A stretch of DNA of 64,000 nt from Promerops cafer (taxonomy: Eukaryota; Chordata; Aves; Passeriformes; Nectariniidae). How positions within the stretch are numbered: the first letter of the stretch is position 1; every line of letters starts with the position of its first letter. Below the pieces are notes generated by a model that was not told the DNA's origin, searched no databases, and saw only the letters and a list, made by a program, of their open reading frames with translations. The stretch covers positions 1,174,911-1,238,910 of the forward strand of contig VZSE01015197.1 of the NCBI GenBank assembly GCA_013398275.1, in the 5' to 3' direction. This document shows positions 61,197 to 64,000 of this stretch, one piece after another. The position numbers and the translations under genes were made by a program.

Positions 61197-64000
61197 TAGC
61201 TATAGTAGCCATCTGACACACGTTCATCAAAGCAGTGCTGGAATGGAACATATAAAACGCCTTCTAATTTTATCTTACTTTGGTAAAAGCACAGCAGTCC
61301 TCATGGGTACTGGATGTTACAATTTTTTCCTTAAGATAGCACATTCCAATGCAAACAAAGTAACCAAGAGTACCTAATAGCATCATTATTCTTAGTAACT
61401 AACTGGACGTTCAAAACGCTAAGAATTAAAAAGAAGAAAAGAGAAAAAAAATGTAAAAACAACTCCCCAGAAATGAATACAAGGATCTGGATGCTCTGAT
61501 TGCTAGCCAAATAAAATTGAAAATGTTATCACGTTGTCTGTTTCCAGAAAACAAATTTTCTCAGGTATGTCAACAGAGAGTTATATACAAGACAAAGGAG
61601 GCATTTTTCTGCTTCCTTTAGCAGTGGTAAGACCTTAGGTGGAATATGACTTCATACTATTTATCTTACTAAAATAAGGTTTTACACAAATGGGAGAAAA
61701 TTCAGATGAGAACCAGAACTGATTAAATTTAGAATCATGAACTGAGAAGAAATGTTGAAAGAACTGTGTTTGTTTAGTGCAGAGGTAACACAGAAGCATA
61801 GAATCACAAATGTCTTGGATAGGAAGGGACCTTAAAGATGGTTTAATTCCATCCCCCTTGCAGCTGGCAGAAACAACTTCCACTGAATCAAGTTGCTCAG
61901 AGCTCCCTCCAGCCTGGCATTGAACATTTTCAGAGATGGGACATCCACAACTTCTCTGGGCAAAAAAAATGAAGAATGAAGGCTGGTAACATGACACTTT
62001 CTTTCTCTTTTATTTTTAGAGGACTACAATTAATAAAGTCATTATTAACCAAGAGATATCTAGGTTAGATATATACTGGGAAAAAAATCTCCTTGTAAGG
62101 CTGGTTACCTGCTGTAGCATGACCTCACAAGAGTTTTATGCATGCATTTCCAACATGGGAATTTCTCAGACACATTAAAGATATGCTTCTCCTGCCTCAG
62201 AAGGCAGAGATGGATGAGATGAATCTGGAATGTCTCTTCTAGCCTGAGTTTTCCACAATTCTGTAACTCCTTTTGATCTAAGCTTTTCCTTGGGAAAGGA
62301 AGAGGAGATATCTCTTGTACTCCCAACAGGGCTAGTTTGGTTTCTTTCCTTTAAGGGTTTTATACTGAAGGGGTATCCAATCCTCAGTTCATCATAAAAG
62401 ATAAAAAATAAGAAAAGCAGCATTTAACAGGTCAATAATCACAGCACAAGTGTGAAAAAGGTATCTTTACTTGTCTCCATCTTCTTGCTTTCTAATTAGG
62501 TGCTGACAATGTGGCTGACACCATGTAAGATACAGAGATAATTCTGGCTCTGGGGAGCTCAGCATCTAAGAGCTAAAGAATGAAAGTCTCTCAGGATTAG
62601 TTCTTGCTTCCATGTGCTTTAAAAGTCTGATAATTTTTCACTGTAGACCTATGAATCACATTCTAAATTGAGACAGAGATAAATAGAAAGCAAGTTATTT
62701 CAGGTGAATAGGGACTTGAAAAAAAGCTATGCAACGTGCTGCTTTTGGCAGGCAGAAGAGCATTAATATAGAAGTAAGTGCTGAGTGGCATGAATATCAT
62801 CACACTAGCCAAGAATAGAAAAGCTCTGTCTCTGCTACCACAGAAGAGGTTGATCACTCTATTTAAAAAACGGGAGTACTTCATGGTACATCTGGCATTT
62901 AAATACTCTATTAATGAACTTCCATTCTTATTCTGAGTTCCTAGCAAAACATATCCCCTGAGAAAATAGTCCATTGTCACTGATTGACAGAAACAATAAT
63001 TTACCCAAAAATTTTTTAAAAAAACCAAACCCCACACCCCACAATTCCCAGTTAAAGAAGAAGGAAAAAAAAGGGAGACCCCACCCCCTGGGCCCCCAAA
63101 ACCAACAAAAAATCCAATTAATTATGCAACTCTGAATAATTCACACTGTGGATATAAAAGTCACTACATCAAAATAATATTTTTCCCATTCTATGCAGAG
63201 CATCGCATGGAAATTTTAAAGTCAAACTAACACTATTTTAACACCTAACTGAAATAAAATTCCTGAGAAAATAAACAGAGTTTTCCAAATATATAGAAAT
63301 TCTTGTAAAAATTAACAGTTCTGAAAAGACAAATATATACAGGACAAAAATATTCCAGGTAATTATTACTTCATTTGTTTTTAATGTAAATAAACATACA
63401 ACACTGTTCTTCCATAAAGGCCAGTTTTTAATTAAATAGTTTATAGATCATATAATTCTTCACTGCTGAAGACTTTCAACTTTCTATCTAGATGTGTAAA
63501 AAAGGCATGGTGCATATTAGATCAATTTCAGTTTATGGTCTCTCTAATGATGTTTATTATATTTTAAAGTTTAAGTTAAATTTGCATTGTAAATTTGCTC
63601 ATCGTCCATTTTAAGATTTCTGATCCAATTTTAGCTGATTGAGTTCTGCATCACAAAGCTCTTTAGAAATCGTTCAGTCTTTTCTGCTTCTGTTAAATCT
63701 GAAATAATCAACATTCTAATTACATTTCAATGAAATCTTCAAAACTCCTAATTCAGGGACTGCATTTTGAAGCAATGCAGCCTAGAGAGCTATCTATTAC
63801 TAGGGCTAAGTGGTTCTGGAAGGATGTGTGGAGCACATGAAGCCAGATGAACTTACCAGTACTTCTCAATGCAGCATGAGTCAGAGGATAGTTTGTGGTT
63901 GTGTAGGAGGCATTAATACGGTGGTCTGGAAGTGGGAAAATTATTGCACTGAACAGCAGCTGACAAAGAAATTCTTCATACTTTCAATAAGGGCAAGACA
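61197..64000. other. No gene recognised
   Basis: This is AT-rich sequence holding one CR1 fragment (61796-61962) and an A/C-rich patch at 63015-63110, whose - strand is G-rich. The 124-codon - strand frame at 62663-63037 shows no family resemblance. Confidence 0.45.
61796..61962 (-). mobile_element. CR1 LINE 3' fragment, antisense
   Basis: The + strand text atagaatcacaaatgtcttg, gaagggaccttaaagatggt, cttccactgaatcaagttgc and cacaacttctctgggcaa is the reverse complement of the CR1 3' end. The copy is therefore on the - strand, truncated at about 165 bp. Confidence 0.88.

Noticed and set aside
1..64000. CRISPR arrays, operons, tRNA or rRNA genes
   Set aside because: Nothing resembling them was seen, and the repeats and intron structure indicate a bird nuclear genome.

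Overview
The window is vertebrate, almost certainly avian, nuclear DNA. It is AT-rich, has very low coding density, and carries several copies of the bird CR1 LINE, an avian-type ERV LTR and short microsatellites. Almost every open frame is a chance ORF. Only two stretches look like real protein-coding exons. Both were recognised from recalled family sequences, with no database search.

Layout. Positions 1-32380 are best read as the last intron of DOK6 on the + strand. The only coding exon kept intact is 32381-32520, which encodes the DOK6 C-terminus and stop codon. Its 3'UTR follows and contains a 61-base assembly gap inside a G-rich, G-quadruplex-prone tract. A good poly(A) signal lies at 34254. 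The intron carries a sense-strand LTR (about 21887-22285), a roughly 130-bp direct duplication (about 13031 and 14222), pyrimidine microsatellites, and a perfect 99-bp inverted repeat (25160-25258 and 27162-27260) separated by 1.9 kb.

Positions from about 34.3 to 54.2 kb are mostly featureless, with a full CR1 3' section at 47.6-48.5 kb and CR1 fragments at 50.8 and 53.6-53.95 kb. On the - strand, 54188-54520 is a complete phase 1-1 immunoglobulin V-set exon. It resembles the second Ig domain of CD226 (DNAM-1), but it has an in-frame TGA and has lost the second canonical cysteine. In human, DOK6 and CD226 are tail-to-tail neighbours, so this looks like the syntenic CD226 locus in decay, or at least a decayed copy. 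A weak candidate for the CD226 cytoplasmic tail exon lies at 35408-35580 (-). From 54.5 to 64 kb no further exon could be recognised.

The items most worth a second look are the perfect inverted repeat in the DOK6 intron, the decayed CD226-like exon (which contains a stop and so is not visible as an ORF), the G-rich gap in the DOK6 3'UTR, and the 60.5-61.2 kb segment that is open on the - strand apart from one stop.
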